Of a stretch of DNA of 64,000 nucleotides, positions 42,819 through 53,538 are shown piece after piece (position 1 is the first letter of the stretch; every line of letters begins with the position of its first letter). This DNA comes from Actinomadura flavalba DSM 45200. Its GTDB lineage: Bacteria > Actinomycetota > Actinomycetes > Streptosporangiales > Streptosporangiaceae. The notes under the pieces are model-generated. The model did no database searches, was not told where the DNA came from, and was given only the letters and a program-made list of their open reading frames with translations. Location of the stretch: the NCBI RefSeq assembly GCF_000374305.1, contig NZ_KB894104.1, forward strand, positions 1-64,000, read 5' to 3'. Made by a program: the position numbers and the translations under genes.

Positions 42819-43202
42819 TTAGCGCGCCTGCGCGCTTTCCGCCTTACGCCCGAGCCAAAGCGCCGTACCCCACAAAGCACCGAAAAGGACGCCAAGGAAG
42901 AACATGGTCGGCACGAGGAATCCGGTGCCGATGATCGCCACCTGGAGCGCCGTCCCGAGATGCACCGCCCAGGACCGCCGCAGCATCCCCGCCACCAGCA
43001 GCGCCAGCACCGCCAGCCCGCCGCACACCCCGGCGGCGCGCCCCGGCGACACGTCGTTCACCTGGATCGCCACCGGGACCGCCAGCCCGATGATGATCGC
43101 CTCGGCCGTCAGCACCGCCGCCAGCAGCGACCGCGCACCCCGGCCCCCGGACGTCCGGTCCCGCTTCTCCACCGTGCTCGTCTCCGTGTTCGCTGCGGTC
43201 AT
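42819..43202 (-). CDS. DUF4233 family membrane protein
   Basis: A 127-residue protein with four hydrophobic segments (about 25-45, 55-75, 77-97, 99-117) after a soluble N-terminus. DUF4233 proteins are almost always encoded directly after folC in actinobacteria; their role is unknown. ATG 43202 overlaps the folC stop codon (ATGA), so it is translationally coupled to folC. Confidence 0.85.
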   Translation of the reverse strand: MTAANTETSTVEKRDRTSGGRGARSLLAAVLTAEAIIIGLAVPVAIQVNDVSPGRAAGVCGGLAVLALLVAGMLRRSWAVHLGTALQVAIIGTGFLVPTMFFLGVLFGALWGTALWLGRKAESAQAR

Positions 43203-44617
43203 GACGCGTCCTGGGCGCGCAGGAGGATGCGGGCGTCGCCCGCGGTGACGACCGAACCGGTGATCAGGACACCGGCGCCGCGATACTCGCCGGTCTCCTC
43301 CGCCAGGCCGATGGCGCGGTCGATGGCGTCGTCCAGCCGGTCGGCGGCGTGGACGCGGTCGGGACCGAAGATGCCCTCGGCCAGCTCGGCCAGTTCCTCC
43401 GGCGCCATGGAGCGCGGGGACGAGTTGCGGGTCACGACCAGCTCGGTGACGACCGGTTCGAGCTGGTCGAGGACGCCCGCGACGTCCTTGTCGGCCGCGC
43501 CCGCGAAGACCGCGACCAGGCGGGTGAAGCCGAACGACTCGGTGAGCGTCTGCACCGTCACCGCCATGCCCGCCGGGTTGTGCGAGCTGTCGACCAGGAC
43601 GGTCGGGCCGCTGCGGACGACCTCCAGCCGGCCGGGCGTCGCCGTCTTGGCGAGCGCGCTGCGCACCAGCGCCGGGTCGAGCTGGCCGTCGTCGCCGCCG
43701 GTGTAGGTCTCCCCAGGCGCGACGCGGGTGGCGGCGTCCAGGCCCGCCTCGCCCGCCGTCGGGCCGCCCGACGCGAACGCCTCGACCGCTGCGAGCGCCG
43801 TCGCGGCGTTGGACGCCTGGTGGTCCCCGAACAGCGGCAGGAAGATCTCGTCGTAGGTGCCGTGCAGGCCCCGGACGCCGATGGCCTGGCCGCCCACCGC
43901 GACGTCGCGGTGCAGCACCCCGTACTCGATGCCCTCGCGCGCCACCACCGCGCCGACGTCGGCCGCGCGGCGCAGCAGCACCTCGGCCGCCTCCACCGGC
44001 TGCTGCGCGACCACCGCGATCGCCCCCGGCTTGATGACGCCCGCCTTCTCCTCCGCGATCTCCTCCACGGTGTCGCCGAGGACGCCGGTGTGGTCGAGCG
44101 AGATCGGCGTGACGACGGCCACCGCGCCGTCCGCGATGTTCGTGGCGTCGTAGGTGCCGCCCAGGCCGACCTCGATGACCGCCACGTCCACCGGCGCGTC
44201 CGCGAACGCCGCGAACGCCATCGCGGTCAGCACCTCGAAGTACGACAGCCGCACGCCGTGCTTGTCGTCGATGAGCCCGAGGTACGGCTCGACGTCCGCG
44301 TACGCGGCGGCGAACGCCTCCTCGCTCAGCGGCTCCCCGTCGATCGCGATGCGCTCGCGCGGCGACACCAGGTGCGGGCTCGTGTACAACCCGACCCGCA
44401 GGCCCCGCTCGATCAGCAGCGCGGCGATGAGCCGCGCCGTGCTCGTCTTGCCGTTCGTGCCCGCGACGTGGATCACCGGATAGGCGCGCTGCGGCGACCC
44501 CAGCACGTCGGCCAGGTCGGCCACCCGGTCCAGCGCGGGGTCGATGTCCCACTCGACGCCACGGGCGTCGATCGCCGCGACGGCGGAGGCATAGTCGGAA
44601 TTCGCGGAAGCAGCCAC
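43199..44617 (-). CDS. folC: Bifunctional folylpolyglutamate synthase/dihydrofolate synthase
   Basis: A 472-residue Mur-ligase-type enzyme that adds glutamate to dihydropteroate and then to folates. P-loop GTNGKT at 53-58, SPHLVSPRERI, GGTYDATN, SLDHTGVLGDTVEEIAEEKAGVIK, and DSSHNPAG in the C-terminal domain. The length is slightly above the family average. GTG 44617 has TAATAG (44632-44627, minus strand) ending 9 nt upstream and no Shine-Dalgarno sequence, so the mRNA may be leaderless. It is coupled to the DUF4233 gene. Confidence 0.96.
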   Translation of the reverse strand: MAASANSDYASAVAAIDARGVEWDIDPALDRVADLADVLGSPQRAYPVIHVAGTNGKTSTARLIAALLIERGLRVGLYTSPHLVSPRERIAIDGEPLSEEAFAAAYADVEPYLGLIDDKHGVRLSYFEVLTAMAFAAFADAPVDVAVIEVGLGGTYDATNIADGAVAVVTPISLDHTGVLGDTVEEIAEEKAGVIKPGAIAVVAQQPVEAAEVLLRRAADVGAVVAREGIEYGVLHRDVAVGGQAIGVRGLHGTYDEIFLPLFGDHQASNAATALAAVEAFASGGPTAGEAGLDAATRVAPGETYTGGDDGQLDPALVRSALAKTATPGRLEVVRSGPTVLVDSSHNPAGMAVTVQTLTESFGFTRLVAVFAGAADKDVAGVLDQLEPVVTELVVTRNSSPRSMAPEELAELAEGIFGPDRVHAADRLDDAIDRAIGLAEETGEYRGAGVLITGSVVTAGDARILLRAQDAS

Positions 44618-44626
44618 CTCGAAACT

Positions 44627-44632
44627 CTATTA
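44627..44632 (-). promoter_or_regulatory. -10 element of a leaderless folC promoter
   Basis: TAATAG on the minus strand, 9 nt before the folC GTG; no clear -35. Confidence 0.4.
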
Positions 44633-44745
44633 CCTGGCCGCGCCTTCGGCACGGCGGGGTCAGTGCCCTTCTCGGCCCTGACCCGCGGGGTTCGCGTGTA
44701 TACGTACGGGTTGGGGCCGTCGGGGTTCGGGTCGGGGTGCAGGGG

Positions 44746-45519
44746 CTAGTGGCGTTCCAGGCTCTGGCGGAGGGCCTTGGTGGTCGCGGCCAGGTTCTCG
44801 GTGGGGTTCTCGGCCGCTACGAAGCCGTACGTGGTGGGGGTCGCCCAGGCGCAGTACGGGCGGGACTCGGTGAGGACGGCCAACGTGCCGCACACGGTCT
44901 CGTCGCCTGCCGGGGCCTGGCCCAGGAGGGTGGACGGGCGCGCGTTGCGCAGGAAGCCGGACGGGTCTCCGATCGGGGCGTTGCCCGCCAGGACCAGCAC
45001 CTCGCCCTTCGGGCCGGTGTAGACGGCTTTCACCGTGTGGGCGCCGGTGATGCCGCCGTTGTGCGCGGCGGCGGCCAGGAACGGGTAGGTCGCGGCGCTC
45101 ATCGGGTCCTGCGCGGAGCGGGTCAGGCCGCCCGCCGTGGGGGCGGCGGCGACGCGGCGGGTCGTCTCCTCGCCGTTCGCGGTCACCGCGACGGCGCCCA
45201 CGGTCAGGACCAGGGCCGTGCCCGCCGCCATGACCGAGCCGTAGACCAGGCGGCGGCGGACGGACGGCTCGGCGGCCGCGGGCTCGGCGGGCCGCGCCGC
45301 CGGGACCGGCTCGGCGGGGCGTTCGGGCAGCGGCTCGGCGTCCGGCTCGTCCAGGCCGAGTTCTTCGAGCGTCGGGATGTCGAGCACGGGCAGCGACCCG
45401 GACGTCACGGCCGAGGGGACGTCGGCCCACCACGGCCGGGCGGCGCCGAACAGTCCCTCGGAGCCCGGCTCGGTGCCGGTGAGGACGTCCGCGTCGGGGG
45501 AAGAGGACGAGTCGGCCAT
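44746..45519 (-). CDS. Uncharacterised single-pass membrane protein
   Basis: A 257-residue protein that I cannot assign to a family. Residues 1-85 are acidic and Pro/Ser-rich (cytosolic, probably disordered). One membrane helix spans about 92-112 (VYGSVMAAGTALVLTVGAVAV). The extracellular part (about 115-257) contains two Cys residues (in ETVCGTLAVL and RPYCAWA) and ends TTKALRQSLERH. The layout suggests an exported sensor-like or scaffolding domain anchored by its N-terminus. The start is ATG 45519 with GGGAG 4 nt upstream. It lies in the core cluster between valS and folC. Confidence 0.8.
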   Translation of the reverse strand: MADSSSSPDADVLTGTEPGSEGLFGAARPWWADVPSAVTSGSLPVLDIPTLEELGLDEPDAEPLPERPAEPVPAARPAEPAAAEPSVRRRLVYGSVMAAGTALVLTVGAVAVTANGEETTRRVAAAPTAGGLTRSAQDPMSAATYPFLAAAAHNGGITGAHTVKAVYTGPKGEVLVLAGNAPIGDPSGFLRNARPSTLLGQAPAGDETVCGTLAVLTESRPYCAWATPTTYGFVAAENPTENLAATTKALRQSLERH

Positions 45520-45630
45520 TGCACTCCCGAGAGCATCATTCGCATTAAAGCCCGCAGACAGCCGAAATCGTAGCCCGCCGGGGCAGGGCTCCGCCCCTTC
45601 TTCGCCGACGGAGATCGCGCGTCCGGGCGC

Positions 45631-46389
45631 TCAACGCAGGTAGAGGCCGTACTCCAGGAGTTCGGGCAGCAGGCTCGGCGCCAGGTCCGCGACGGTCGCC
45701 AGTTCCTCCGCCGAGCTGAACGGGCCGATCTGCTCGCGCAGCGCCACGACCGCCTCGGCGGCCCCGGCCTCCAGCCCGAACCGGGTCAGCTCCCCCGCCG
45801 GGACGAGGTTGACGTCGATGAGCCCGCCGTCGTCGTAGGGACGCCGGTAGGGCGGCACGTCGGTGCGGCCGATGAGCAGTTCCCGCGCCATCAGCGGGTT
45901 GGTGTGCGCGAGCGCCCGCGCCTCGCGGCGGCGGTGCGCCCGCGCGGCGACGTGCTGGACGGCCGCGTGGTTGCGCTGCTCGGCGGTCGGCGGCGGCACC
46001 GGCGGCGGGACCGGCAGCACCGGCGGGATCGGCGGCGGCACCGGGTCGCGCGACGCCATGACGATCGCGTGCACGATCCACACCGGTATCCACAGGCCGC
46101 ACGTCACCACCGACAGGACGCCGTGCATGACGTGGATGCCCGCGTCCGCCGAGCCCGGCGGCGCGTGGTGCACGTTGATGGTCACCGGCGGAGGCGGCGG
46201 CGGGACCGGCGCCTCGCGCGGCGGCACCGTCCCGCCGTGCGGATCGGCGCCGGGCGTCGGACGCGACCGCGCGTCGGGCGGGCCGGTCACCGGCGGCGGA
46301 ACCGGAGGCGCGGGCGGAGGCGGCGGGAAGGCCCCGGTCGCCGGGGGCCGGGCCATCGACCCGGGCCGGCGTGGCTGCTTGTCGAACAT
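45631..46389 (-). CDS. Proline-rich membrane protein with C-terminal helix-hairpin-helix domain
   Basis: A 252-residue protein. Residues 1-85 and 115-135 are Pro-rich. A hydrophobic segment at about 86-112 (MHGVLSVVTCGLWIPVWIVHAIV) is the only membrane stretch. The last 70 residues (IDVNLVPAGELTRFGL, then PFSSAEELATVADLAP) match the ComEA-type helix-hairpin-helix pattern with two HhH motifs, which in ComEA and related proteins binds DNA or packs against partners. The function is unknown. The start is ATG 46389 with GGGGAG 4 nt upstream. It is 178 nt downstream of valS and 112 nt upstream of the single-pass membrane protein gene, reading the same way. Confidence 0.8.
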   Translation of the reverse strand: MFDKQPRRPGSMARPPATGAFPPPPPAPPVPPPVTGPPDARSRPTPGADPHGGTVPPREAPVPPPPPPVTINVHHAPPGSADAGIHVMHGVLSVVTCGLWIPVWIVHAIVMASRDPVPPPIPPVLPVPPPVPPPTAEQRNHAAVQHVAARAHRRREARALAHTNPLMARELLIGRTDVPPYRRPYDDGGLIDVNLVPAGELTRFGLEAGAAEAVVALREQIGPFSSAEELATVADLAPSLLPELLEYGLYLR

Positions 46390-46566
46390 CGCGCTCCCCT
46401 GCGGTCGGCCGTCCGCCCAGCCGCCGGACGCGCCGGACCGGCGACCTCATCAGTCTAAGGCGCGTCCCGCGGATCACGTCGGCCACGCGACACCGGAGCA
46501 CACCCCACAGGGATGAGACGCCGCCCTACCCGCCCCGGGTTCACGCCCGGGGCGGACCGATCGGGA

Positions 46567-49185
46567 TCACCCGGCGGGCAGCGCCGCGAGCTGCGCCTCC
46601 AGCCGCGCGATGTCGGCCTCCGCCCGCGCGAGCCGGTCGCGGTTCTTGGCCACGACGTCCTCGGGCGCCTTGGCCATGAACGCCTCGTTGCCGAGCTTGC
46701 GCCGGGTCTGCTCGACGTCCTTGCGGGCGGCGGCCAGGTCCTTGTCGAGCCGCTTGCGCTCGGCCGCGACGTCGATCGCGCCCGCCGTGTCGAGCCGGAC
46801 GACCGCGCCCTCGACCGGCAGCGACGCCGTCTCGGTGAAGCCGTCGCCGGGGACGGTGAGCCGCAGCAGCGTGCGGATGCCCTCCTCGTGCGCGGCCAGC
46901 GGCGCGCCGTTCCAGTCGATGCGGGCGACGACGCGCTGCCCCGGCTTGAGGCCCTGGTCGGAGCGGAACCGGCGCACCTCGGTGACGAGCCGCTGCACCG
47001 CGCCGATCTCGGCCTCGGCGGCGGCGTCGCGGCGGGCCGCGTCGGCCTGCGGCCACGGCGCCGTGACGATCGTCTTCTCCCCCGTCAGCGTCGTCCACAG
47101 CTCCTCGGTGACGAACGGGATCACCGGGTGCAGCAGCCGCAGCAGCGTGTCGAGCACCTCGCCGAGGACGCGGCGCGTCGGCTCGGCGCGCTCGTCCGCG
47201 AGCTGCACCTTGGCCAGCTCGACGTACCAGTCGCAGACCTCGTCCCACGCGAAGTGGTAGAGCGTCTCGCACGCCTTGGCGAACTCGTAGGTCTCCAGGT
47301 GGGCGTCGACCTCGGCGGCGACCGTGTGCAGCCGCGACAGAATCCACGCGTCGACCGTGCTGACGGTCTCCGGCATGGCGCCGCGCACGTGCGCGCCGTT
47401 CAGCAGCGCGAACCGCGTCGCGTTGAACAGCTTGTTGCAGAAGTTGCGCGAGCCCTGCGCCCAGTCCTCCGCGACGGGCACGTCACCGCCGGGGTTGGCG
47501 CCGCGCAGCAGCGTGAACCGGGTCGCGTCGGCGCCGTACCGCTCGATCCAGTCGAGCGGGTCGACGACGTTGCCGAACGACTTGGACATCTTCTTGCCGT
47601 TCTGGTCGCGGACCATCCCGTGCAGGACGATCGTGCGGAACGGCGGGCGCCCGTCCATCGCGTACAGGCCGAACATCATCATCCGGGCGACCCAGAAGAA
47701 CAGGATGTCGTAGCCGGTGACCAGCGTGGACGTCGGGTAGAAGCGGTCGAGGTCGCGGCTGTCGCCGGGCCAGCCGAGCGTGGAGAACGGCCACAGCGCC
47801 GAGGAGAACCACGTGTCGAGGACGTCGGTGTCCTGGGTCCATCCGGCGGGCGGCTCCTCGTCGGGGCCGGGGCACGCGGTCTCGCCGTCCGGCCCGTACC
47901 AGACGGGGATGCGGTGGCCCCACCAGAGCTGGCGGCTGATGCACCAGTCGTGCATGTCGTCGACCCACGCGAAGTAGCGGGCGCCCATCTCCGGCGGGTG
48001 GATCGCGACCGAGCCGTCGCGGACGGCGTCGCCCGCCGCCTCGGCCAGCGGCGCGACCTTGACGAACCACTGGAGCGACACGCGCGGCTCGACGACGGTG
48101 GAGCAGCGCGAGCAGTGCCCGACCGAGTGCTCGTAGGGCCGGATCTCCTTGAGGATGCGGCCCTCCTCGCGGAGCGCCGCGACGACGGCCGGGCGCGCCT
48201 CGAACCGGTCGAGCCCGGCGAACGGGCCCGGCGCGGTGACGACGCCGCGCTCGTCCATGATGGCGAGCGACGGCAGGTCGTGGCGGCGGCCGATCTCGAA
48301 GTCGTTGGGGTCGTGCGCGGGGGTGACCTTGACGGCACCGGTGCCGAACGCTGGGTCGACGTGCTCGTCGGCGACGACGGGGATGCGGCGGCCCGTCAGC
48401 GGCAGCTCGATCTCGCGGCCGACCAGGTGCGCGTAGCGCTCGTCGTCCGGGTGGACGGCGACGGCGGTGTCACCGAGCATCGTCTCGGCGCGGGTGGTGG
48501 CCACGACGATCGCGTCGTCGCCGTCGCCGTAGCGGATCGAGACGAGTTCGCCGTCGCGGTCGGAGTGCTCGACCTCGATGTCGGACAGGGCCGTCAGGCA
48601 GCGCGGGCACCAGTTGATGATGCGCTCGGCGCGGTAGATGAGGCCGTCGTCGAAGAGGCGCTTGAAGATGGTGCGGACGGCGCGGGCGCGGGCGTCGTCC
48701 ATGGTGAACGCCTCGCGCGTCCAGTCGACGCTGTCGCCGAGGCGGCGCATCTGGCCGAGGATGCGCCCGCCGGACTCGCCCTTCCACTTCCAGACGCGGT
48801 CGACGAACGCCTCGCGGCCGAGGTCGTGCCGGGACAGACCCTCCTTGGCCAGCTCGCGCTCGACGACGTTCTGCGTGGCGATGCCCGCGTGGTCCATGCC
48901 GGGAACCCAGGCCACCTCGTAGCCCTGCATGCGGCGGCGGCGGACGAGCGTGTCCTGGATGGAGTGGTCGAGCGCGTGGCCCATGTGCAGCGAGCCGGTG
49001 ACGTTCGGCGGCGGGATCACGATCGAGTACGCCGGACGCTCCGGGTCGCGCGCCGGATCGGCCGTGAACAGCCCCTCGGATACCCAGCGCTCGTACAGCC
49101 TGCCCTCGACGTTCGCCGGTTGGTACTGGGTGGGCAGGTCGACGTCGGCGGCGACGGGGCCGCGCTCATGGCTGGGGTGTGTCAC
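46567..49185 (-). CDS. valS: Valyl-tRNA synthetase
   Basis: An 872-residue class I ValRS. The HIGH-type motif is HMGH (67-70), KMSKS is present exactly (KKMSKSFGN), and the editing domain, the anticodon-binding domain and the C-terminal coiled coil (about 800-872) follow in order. GTG 49185 is chosen because TAGAAT (49199-49194, minus strand) ends 8 nt before it, giving a probable leaderless mRNA; there is no Shine-Dalgarno sequence. I see no T-box leader. It is divergent from the histidine kinase gene at 49327. Confidence 0.97.
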   Translation of the reverse strand: MTHPSHERGPVAADVDLPTQYQPANVEGRLYERWVSEGLFTADPARDPERPAYSIVIPPPNVTGSLHMGHALDHSIQDTLVRRRRMQGYEVAWVPGMDHAGIATQNVVERELAKEGLSRHDLGREAFVDRVWKWKGESGGRILGQMRRLGDSVDWTREAFTMDDARARAVRTIFKRLFDDGLIYRAERIINWCPRCLTALSDIEVEHSDRDGELVSIRYGDGDDAIVVATTRAETMLGDTAVAVHPDDERYAHLVGREIELPLTGRRIPVVADEHVDPAFGTGAVKVTPAHDPNDFEIGRRHDLPSLAIMDERGVVTAPGPFAGLDRFEARPAVVAALREEGRILKEIRPYEHSVGHCSRCSTVVEPRVSLQWFVKVAPLAEAAGDAVRDGSVAIHPPEMGARYFAWVDDMHDWCISRQLWWGHRIPVWYGPDGETACPGPDEEPPAGWTQDTDVLDTWFSSALWPFSTLGWPGDSRDLDRFYPTSTLVTGYDILFFWVARMMMFGLYAMDGRPPFRTIVLHGMVRDQNGKKMSKSFGNVVDPLDWIERYGADATRFTLLRGANPGGDVPVAEDWAQGSRNFCNKLFNATRFALLNGAHVRGAMPETVSTVDAWILSRLHTVAAEVDAHLETYEFAKACETLYHFAWDEVCDWYVELAKVQLADERAEPTRRVLGEVLDTLLRLLHPVIPFVTEELWTTLTGEKTIVTAPWPQADAARRDAAAEAEIGAVQRLVTEVRRFRSDQGLKPGQRVVARIDWNGAPLAAHEEGIRTLLRLTVPGDGFTETASLPVEGAVVRLDTAGAIDVAAERKRLDKDLAAARKDVEQTRRKLGNEAFMAKAPEDVVAKNRDRLARAEADIARLEAQLAALPAG

Positions 49186-49193
49186 GCCACCGC

Positions 49194-49199
49194 ATTCTA
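49194..49199 (-). promoter_or_regulatory. -10 element of a leaderless valS promoter
   Basis: TAGAAT on the minus strand, 8 nt before the valS GTG. The same hexamer at a similar distance precedes the HAD gene at 63390. Confidence 0.5.
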
Positions 49200-49326
49200 C
49201 GGCCCCGCGCGCCCCGCCACGGCCAGTCCCGGTTTCCCGCCCTCGCCGGGACACAGGTCACCTGACACCGGGTCACCTCGTCCGAGAGGATGATCGACCA
49301 CCGCGCCGTGGGCGCGCTGAGGGCGA

Positions 49327-50133
49327 GTGGGGAGGCGTCGGGTGGTTCGGCCGGTCATGTGGCGCGCCGGGGCGTTCGCGGGGGCGTTCGCGGCCGGGGC
49401 CGTCGTGGCGCGGTTCGCCGGGGCGCCGCGCACGGTGCGGCTCACCGCCGAGTTGCAGCGGTCGCGGGAACGGCTCGTCGCGACCCGCGAGGAGGAGCGC
49501 CGCCGGCTGCGCCGGGGCCTGCACGACGACCTCGGCCCGACCCTGGCCAGCCTGGCGCTGTCGCTGGACGCCGCCCGCCTCACCCTCACCCGCGATCCCG
49601 AGCGCATGGCGCCCGCGCTGGCCGAGCTGCGCGACCGGCTGACCGTCGCGGTCGGCGGCATCCGCGAGCTGGCCTCGGGGCTGCGCCCGCCCGCGCTGGA
49701 CGACCTCGGCCTCGTCGCGGCCGTGCGGGCGCTCGCCGAGGGCTGCGCGGCCCGCGTCGAGATCCGCTTCGACGGATCGGCGGACGGGCTGCCCGCCGCC
49801 GTGGAGGTCGCCGCCTACCGCATCGTGGAGGAGGCGGTGGCGAACGTCCGCAAGCACGCGCAGGCGCCGACGCTGCTGGTGCTGTTCACGCGCGGCGCCG
49901 ACCTGCACCTGGTCGTCGCCGACTCCGGTGCCGGGCTGCCCGAGCCGGTGCGGCCGGGCTGGCAGCCGCCGCCCGGCGGCGGCATCGCCGCGATGAAGGA
50001 GTGGGCCGCCGAACTCGGCGGCTACTGCGCGCTCAACTCCCGAGCGGGCGGCGGCACCGTCGTCGCCGCCCGGCTGCCGCTGCCGGCCGCCGGATACCAT
50101 CGGGCTCCCCCCGGAAGAGGTGGCCGACCATGA
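49327..50133 (+). CDS. NarL-type sensor histidine kinase
   Basis: A 268-residue kinase. One membrane helix near residues 11-32 is followed by a HisKA_3 domain with the phospho-acceptor His66 in RRGLHDDLGPTLASLALSLD, and a short HATPase_c domain (EEAVANVRKHA as N-box, DSGAGLP and GGGIAAMKEWAAELGG as G-boxes). There is almost no extracellular part, so the signal is probably sensed in the membrane or through a partner. GTG 49327 is used; ATG 49357 is also possible. The stop codon overlaps the start of the response-regulator gene (ATGA). Confidence 0.88.
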   Translation: MGRRRVVRPVMWRAGAFAGAFAAGAVVARFAGAPRTVRLTAELQRSRERLVATREEERRRLRRGLHDDLGPTLASLALSLDAARLTLTRDPERMAPALAELRDRLTVAVGGIRELASGLRPPALDDLGLVAAVRALAEGCAARVEIRFDGSADGLPAAVEVAAYRIVEEAVANVRKHAQAPTLLVLFTRGADLHLVVADSGAGLPEPVRPGWQPPPGGGIAAMKEWAAELGGYCALNSRAGGGTVVAARLPLPAAGYHRAPPGRGGRP

Positions 50134-50792
50134 CCAGCGAGGCGATCCGCGTCCTCATCACCGACGATCACCCCGTGTTCCGTCAGGGACTGAAGGGGCT
50201 GCTCCAGGCCCTCGGCGGCATCGAGGTGGTGGCGGAGGCCGAGTGCGGCCCGGCGGCCGTGCAGCTCGCCGCCGAGTTGCAGCCGGACGTCGTCGTGATG
50301 GACCTGCACATGCCGGGCGGCAACGGCATCGAGGCCACCCGCACGATCACCCGCACGAGCCCCCGCATCGGCGTCCTCGTGCTGACGATGTTCCGCGACG
50401 ACGACTCGGTGTTCGCCGCGATGCGCGCGGGCGCGCGCGGCTACCTGCTCAAGGAGTCGGGCGCCGAGGAGATCGGCCGCGCCGTCCGGGCGGTCGCGGC
50501 CGGTGAGGCGATCTACGGGCCGGACATCGCGCGCCGCGTCCTGACGTACTTCACCGACATGCCCGACCCGAAGCAGGCGGCGTTCCCGCAGCTCACCGAG
50601 CGGGAGCGGGAGGTGCTGGAGCTGATCGCGCAGGGTCGCGGCAACGCCGAGATCGCCGCGACGCTGTTCCTCAGCCAGAAGACGGTCCGCAACCACGTGT
50701 CGAACATCTTCATGAAGCTGCACGTCGCCGACCGCGCCCAGGCGATCGTGCTGGCCCGCGAAGCCGGGCTCGGCGAGTCCACCCGCGCCTAG
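50130..50792 (+). CDS. NarL/LuxR-family response regulator
   Basis: A 220-residue regulator: a receiver domain with phospho-acceptor Asp58 (VVMDLHMPGGNG), Lys in YLLKESG, and a C-terminal LuxR-type HTH (LTEREREVLELIAQGRGNAEIA, SQKTVRNHVSNIFMKL). It is cotranslated with the kinase at 49327, so the two form a cognate pair. The targets are unknown; neighbouring valS and the NTF2-like gene are the nearest candidates. Confidence 0.93.
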   Translation: MTSEAIRVLITDDHPVFRQGLKGLLQALGGIEVVAEAECGPAAVQLAAELQPDVVVMDLHMPGGNGIEATRTITRTSPRIGVLVLTMFRDDDSVFAAMRAGARGYLLKESGAEEIGRAVRAVAAGEAIYGPDIARRVLTYFTDMPDPKQAAFPQLTEREREVLELIAQGRGNAEIAATLFLSQKTVRNHVSNIFMKLHVADRAQAIVLAREAGLGESTRA

Positions 50793-50867
50793 GCCGCCCG
50801 GAGACGAAGATCAGCCGAGCGTGAACGTCCTGGTCGGGACGCGGTGCCGCCTGGCAGGGTGGGCCGC

Positions 50868-51227
50868 ATGGAAGACTTGCGTGACGCAGAACGCCGGCTT
50901 CAGGCCGCGCAGCTCGCCGGAGACGTCGAGGCACTGGACCGGTTGCTGGACGATCGGCTGATCTTCACCTTCGGGGCGGCCGTTCAGACCAAGGCGGACG
51001 ACCTTGAGGTGCACCGCACCCGCACACAGGTGGTCACGAAGCTGGTCGAGGAGGACCTGACCGTGCTCGCCGACGGCACCACCGGCGTGACCTGGTTCCT
51101 CGGCACCGTCGAGGGCACCGTCTCCGGGGCGCCCTTCAAGGCCAGGATGCGCTACACCCGCACGTGGCTGCACGACGAGGAGCACGGCTGGCGCATCATC
51201 GCCGTGCACGCCGGGACGGCCGACTGA
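50868..51227 (+). CDS. NTF2-like (DUF4440/SnoaL-type) protein
   Basis: A 119-residue protein with the cone-shaped NTF2-like pattern: an N-terminal helix LRDAERRLQAAQLAGDVEALDRLLDDRL (landmark LAGDVEALDRLL), then beta strands ending RYTRTWLHDEEHGWRIIAVHAG, as in DUF4440 proteins. These serve as small-molecule enzymes, polyketide cyclases or binding proteins; no catalytic set is obvious. The start is ATG 50868, preceded by CAGGGTGGG. It follows the kinase/regulator pair by 75 nt and may be its target or a third operon member. Confidence 0.85.
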   Translation: MEDLRDAERRLQAAQLAGDVEALDRLLDDRLIFTFGAAVQTKADDLEVHRTRTQVVTKLVEEDLTVLADGTTGVTWFLGTVEGTVSGAPFKARMRYTRTWLHDEEHGWRIIAVHAGTAD

Positions 51228-51270
51228 CCTGACCGACACGTTGTAGAACGGACCCCCGCACGACCATCGT

Positions 51271-51289
51271 CCCCGCCATCGCGGCGGGG
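51271..51289 (+). terminator. Hairpin after the NTF2-like gene
   Basis: CCCCGCC, a 5-nt loop, then GGCGGGG, 44 nt past the stop codon, followed by GGCGATTCG. Confidence 0.45.
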
Positions 51290-51332
51290 GCGATTCGCGT
51301 TTCCCGGTCCGTACTCGCGGCGGGGAACACGG

Positions 51333-51367
51333 CGAGCGCCGCTCCCCCGCGAGGGGAACGACGCTCG
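51333..51367 (-). terminator. Terminator of clpX
   Basis: A 15-bp stem with two G-U pairs on the minus-strand RNA (arms CGAGCGTCGTTCCCC / GGGGAGCGGCGCTCG, loop of 5 nt), 17 nt past the clpX stop codon. Confidence 0.75.
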
Positions 51368-51383
51368 GCGGCGCTGCGGACGG

Positions 51384-52664
<1,281 letters not shown>

Positions 52665-52838
52665 CCGGCTGTCTCCTTTACGTGGGGCCGCCACCTGGAA
52701 AGTGCGGCGCGGCGCGGATTGAGTCCCGGAGTGCTTCGACGTTACCGCCTCCGGCGGACTGGGTAAGCCCCTCGCCCGGAAGTATGACGACCGGGCGGGG
52801 GTCTCCCGCGTCCGTGCGAAGCCGTCGGCGAGGTCGTC

Positions 52839-53507
52839 CTACGACGACACTACCTCCGCCTGACGCTTCCTGCTTGAGAAGACGTCGTCGATGAGGCCGT
52901 ACTCCTTGGCCTCCGCCGCCGTCAGGATCTTGTCGCGCTCGATGTCGTGGCGGACGTCCTCGATGCTCTTGCCGCTGTGCCGGGCGAGGATCTCCTCCAG
53001 CAGGTCGCGGATGCGCATGATCTCGCGGGCCTGGATCTCGATGTCGCTCGACTGGCCGTAGGTGCCCTCGGTCGCCGGCTGGTGGATCAGGATGCGCGAG
53101 TTCGGCAGCGCCGCCCGCTTGCCCGCCGTGCCCGCCGCCAGCAGCACCGCCGCCGCCGACGCGGCCTGGCCGATGCACACCGTCTGCACGTCCGGCTTGA
53201 CGAACTGCATCGTGTCGTAGATCGCCGTCATCGCGGTGAACGAGCCGCCCGGCGAGTTGATGTAGATGCTGATGTCACGGTCGGGGTCGATCGACTCCAG
53301 CGTGATGAGCTGCGCCATCACGTCGTTGGCCGAGGCGTCGTCGATCTGCACGCCGAGGAAGATGATGCGTTCCTCGAACAGCTTGTTGTACGGGTTCATC
53401 TCCTTGACCCCGTACGTGGTGCGCTCGACGAACGACGGAATGATGTAGCGGTTGTCGACGGGCATCACGCCGCCCGCCTGGATCTGGGGACGGATCAGAT
53501 CGCTCAC
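52839..53507 (-). CDS. clpP2: ATP-dependent Clp protease proteolytic subunit 2
   Basis: A 222-residue serine peptidase with Ser117 in [14 protein letters not shown] and His142 in LIHQPATEG; the catalytic Asp follows in the C-terminal part. The N-terminal ~45 residues include the IIPSFVERT segment typical of actinobacterial ClpP2. It forms a mixed ClpP1P2 complex that docks ClpX. The start is GTG 53507 with GGAGG 6 nt upstream. It is 31 nt after clpP1 and cotranscribed with it. Confidence 0.95.
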   Translation of the reverse strand: MSDLIRPQIQAGGVMPVDNRYIIPSFVERTTYGVKEMNPYNKLFEERIIFLGVQIDDASANDVMAQLITLESIDPDRDISIYINSPGGSFTAMTAIYDTMQFVKPDVQTVCIGQAASAAAVLLAAGTAGKRAALPNSRILIHQPATEGTYGQSSDIEIQAREIMRIRDLLEEILARHSGKSIEDVRHDIERDKILTAAEAKEYGLIDDVFSSRKRQAEVVSS

Positions 53508-53538
53508 TTGGTGCCTCCGGGTTCTGCGTCAGGGTTCG

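Noticed and set aside
49186-49326. T-box riboswitch upstream of valS
   Set aside because: The predicted mRNA begins at or next to the GTG, leaving no leader, and I see no T-box sequence.
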